A stretch of DNA of 64,000 bases from Pantoea sp. Ep11b (GTDB lineage: Bacteria > Pseudomonadota > Gammaproteobacteria > Enterobacterales > Enterobacteriaceae): positions 2,108,001 through 2,172,000 of the forward strand of contig NZ_CP160631.1 of the NCBI RefSeq assembly GCF_040783975.1, in the 5' to 3' direction. The translations under genes and the position numbers were made by a program. Shown piece after piece: positions 61,950-64,000 of this stretch; position 1 is the stretch's first letter, and each line of letters begins with the position of its first letter. Below the pieces are notes generated by a model. The model worked only from the letters and a program-made list of their open reading frames with translations, did not search any database and had not been told where the DNA came from.

Positions 61950-63730
61950 TCTGCTTCTCTCTTAGCCAGACGCACTACGATAGCGTTGGGGGTCAGTTCG
62001 GTATCGGCCTGTGGCCAGGCAAACAGGGTTTCGCCCGGCAGATCCGGGATCGGCTGCGCGTGGCTGCCGACGTTCAGCGCCAGGGACAGCGTGCCCTGCG
62101 GGAAGTCCCAGCGCACCGCCAGGAAGCCCTCTGCCGTGCTCACCACCTGACCGGCATCGCCGCCCGCGTCGCGCAGCAGCGGCACGATGTGTTGCTGACG
62201 CAGAGCCAGCAGCTGACGCGTCAGCGTCAGCCACTGCTGACCTTCCGGCGTGTCGGTATGCGCCCAGTTCAGTTTTGAGTGCTCAAAGGTGGTGACATCG
62301 TTGGGATCCGGCACGCTCTCGCCGTAACCCGCATGGCCCTCAAACTCCCTGGCGCGACCTTCCCGCACCGCTTTCGCCAGATCGCCGTGGAAATCGGTAA
62401 AGAAGAGGAATGGCCGGGTTTCGCCATACTCTTCACCCATAAACAGCAGTGGAATATGGGGCGACACCAGCAGCGTCGCCAGCAGGACCTGGGTGCGCTC
62501 TGCACCGGCCAGCGTGATCAGACGATCGCCCTGCGCGCGGTTCCCGGTCTGGTCATGGTTCTGAATGAAGTCGACGAAGGCCACCGGCGGCTGGCTGCTG
62601 CTCTTCACGCCGCGCGGTTCGCCCGACTGCTGCGACACTTCGCCCTGATAGACAAAGCCTTCGGCCAGCGCGCGCGCCACCCGCTGTTCGGGCCTGTCGG
62701 CGAAATCCTGGTAGTAGGCGTGATCTTCCCCGGTAGCCAGTACGTGCACAGCATTATGGAAGTCATCGTTCCATTCGCCCGTGAACAGCGGCGCATGGCC
62801 GTTTTCATCGCGCGGATGCAGGAAGGTCACGTTGCGGCAATCTTCGGTGGTGAGATGGACAGGACGGTCGGTAATGTCGGCACGGATGCGCTCGGCAATT
62901 TCCACCAGCACATGCTTTTCGCTGGGATCGTCGATCTGATCAATCGCATCGAAACGCAGGCCATCGAGGTGGTACTCCTGAAGCCAGTAGAGCGGGGCTT
63001 CCACGATGTAGCGGCGCACCGCATCGACGTCGTAGGCGATCCCGGCACCCCAGGGCGTCTGGCGCTCCTTGTGGAAGAAGTCGGGCGAGAGCAGCGGCAG
63101 ATAGTTGCCCTCCGGCCCGAAGTGGTTCAGAACAATATCCAGCACCACCGACAGCCCATAACCATGCGCGGCATCGATAAAGGCTTTGAAATCGTCGGGC
63201 GTGCCATAGGCGGCATGTGGCGCATAGAGCAGTACGCCATCGTAGCCCCAGCCGCGGTTACCGCCAAACTGCGACACCGGCAGCACTTCGATCATGGTGA
63301 TGCCGGTGTCGGCCAGCATCGGCAGTTTATCGATGGCCGCCCGGAACGTTCCCTCGGCGGTAAAGGTGCCGATGTGCAGTTCATACACCACCGACTCCTC
63401 CCACGGCCGTCCCTGCCACTGACTGTTCTGCCAGCGATAGGCTGCCGGGTCGATCACCAGCGACGGGCCGTTGACGCTGTCTTTCTGCGCACGGGCGGCG
63501 GGATCGGGCACGGCGGTGCCATCTGCCAGCACAAAATCATATTCGGTATTGGCGGCGACTCCGGCGACCCGGGTTTCAAACCAGCCATCACCCTCTGGTG
63601 TCATCTCAATATCCTGACCTGAAAGCCGCAGCGTGACGCGCGGCTGACCGGTTGCCCAGAGGCGGAAACGCACCTCGTCGCTGGCAACCCGTTCTGCGCC
63701 CCAGCTTTTAAAAAAAGATTTGGATTCCAT
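61946..63730 (-). CDS. treZ: Malto-oligosyltrehalose trehalohydrolase
   Basis: 594-residue GH13 hydrolase that releases trehalose from maltooligosyl-trehalose. N-terminal E-set domain (about 1-105), TIM barrel with GLRFDAIDQI (nucleophile Asp near 252), TTEDCRN (acid/base Glu region), and FIQNHDQTGNRA (transition-state Asp). It is the first gene of treZYX; trehalose protects against osmotic stress and drying. Promoter presumably in 63731-64000, not identified. Confidence 0.95.
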   Translation of the reverse strand: MESKSFFKSWGAERVASDEVRFRLWATGQPRVTLRLSGQDIEMTPEGDGWFETRVAGVAANTEYDFVLADGTAVPDPAARAQKDSVNGPSLVIDPAAYRWQNSQWQGRPWEESVVYELHIGTFTAEGTFRAAIDKLPMLADTGITMIEVLPVSQFGGNRGWGYDGVLLYAPHAAYGTPDDFKAFIDAAHGYGLSVVLDIVLNHFGPEGNYLPLLSPDFFHKERQTPWGAGIAYDVDAVRRYIVEAPLYWLQEYHLDGLRFDAIDQIDDPSEKHVLVEIAERIRADITDRPVHLTTEDCRNVTFLHPRDENGHAPLFTGEWNDDFHNAVHVLATGEDHAYYQDFADRPEQRVARALAEGFVYQGEVSQQSGEPRGVKSSSQPPVAFVDFIQNHDQTGNRAQGDRLITLAGAERTQVLLATLLVSPHIPLLFMGEEYGETRPFLFFTDFHGDLAKAVREGRAREFEGHAGYGESVPDPNDVTTFEHSKLNWAHTDTPEGQQWLTLTRQLLALRQQHIVPLLRDAGGDAGQVVSTAEGFLAVRWDFPQGTLSLALNVGSHAQPIPDLPGETLFAWPQADTELTPNAIVVRLAKREAE

Positions 63731-64000
63731 TCAGTTGCCTCATTTAGCCTGGAAATGCGCGATGGCAGCCATCGCACGAAAAGGGTGTTGATGACACAAG
63801 CGTTAAAAAACCGTAAAGCTATCAGCGAGACCAGAATGCCAGATGGGCTGGCGCGTCTCTTCAGCCAGGAAGCTGGACTGGTATTCAGCGTGATACCGCA
63901 GGAAGCCAGCGATGAGACCGTTTTCACAGGGTATACAGACAGTAATCATAGACTAAGATGTTGCAGTCGCAGGGCGGCGGGGCGTGGCGCGGCATGAATT
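63731..64000. other. Upstream of treZ to window edge
   Basis: 270 bases without a confident gene. A rightward frame (63755-63997) lacks a recognisable family. No clear sigma70 or sigmaS promoter for treZ could be fixed by eye. Confidence 0.4.

Noticed and set aside
62279..63622. 447-codon frame antisense to treZ
   Set aside because: Long but opposite to a clear GH13 enzyme; no homology and shadow-like composition.
63755..63997. 80-codon frame at the right edge
   Set aside because: An internal ATG (63791) has a weak AAGGG, but the translation ends in Arg/Ala low complexity and overlaps the expected treZ promoter.

Overview
The window is a 64 kb stretch of an enterobacterial chromosome. Gene order, protein lengths and residue-level similarity match the E. 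coli 37-38 min region (thrS to anmK) almost gene for gene. The treZ-treY-treX trehalose cluster at the right end, the loss of some E. coli neighbours (sodB, ydhP, mliC, pdxH, tyrS) and the sequence divergence point to Erwiniaceae, most likely Pantoea. This placement comes from recognised gene families and synteny, not from a database search. No prophage, insertion sequence, integrase or CRISPR array was seen.

Layout. 1-6.3 kb: translation and nucleoid genes (thrS 3' part, infC with an ATT start, rpmI, rplT, the pheM leader with its attenuator, pheS, pheT, ihfA). 6.3-10.3 kb: vitamin B12 import (btuC, btuE, btuD), nlpC and the degenerate EAL protein ydiV. 10.3-21.5 kb: selO, aroH, ppsR and ppsA, the sRNA rprA, ydiK, ydiJ. 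21.5-29 kb: a Fur-box-preceded small gene, the sufABCDSE Fe-S assembly operon and ldtE. 29-33 kb: lpp, pykF, three tandem tRNA-Val(GAC) genes and mdtK. 33-41.5 kb: ribE, cfa, punC/punR, purR, the 29-codon ynhF, mepH, grxD, rnt. 41.6-52 kb: gloA, nemA, nemR, ydhL, ydhF, sodC, a lipoprotein gene, ydhKJI, slyA, slyB, anmK. 52-57.2 kb: an accessory block with a DUF4060-like protein, a BLUF-EAL photoreceptor, a GNAT acetyltransferase, two unrecognised small proteins, about 1.1 kb with no confident gene, and a short-chain dehydrogenase. 57.3-63.7 kb: treX, treY and treZ, read leftward as treZ-treY-treX, which make trehalose from maltodextrin or glycogen.

Functional themes. Carbon switching at the PEP/pyruvate node is visible as ppsA, its regulator ppsR and pykF, with Cra-like operators upstream of ppsA and inside the pykF leader. 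Iron and oxidative stress are covered by suf, a perfect 7-1-7 Fur-like palindrome, sodC, grxD and btuE. Electrophile defence is nemR-nemA-gloA with two NemR-like palindromes. Envelope functions include lpp, ldtE, mepH, nlpC, slyB and the Rcs-linked sRNA rprA. Purine control includes purR with a PurR-like box of its own, a second PurR-like box between ydiK and ydiJ, and punR/punC.

The observations most worth following are a BLUF photoreceptor whose EAL domain keeps the catalytic residues lost in E. coli BluF, the Fur-box small gene next to suf, palindromes of unknown function at cfa and mepH/grxD, and the accessory stretch at 54.5-56.3 kb. All operator and promoter calls are motif matches made by eye.
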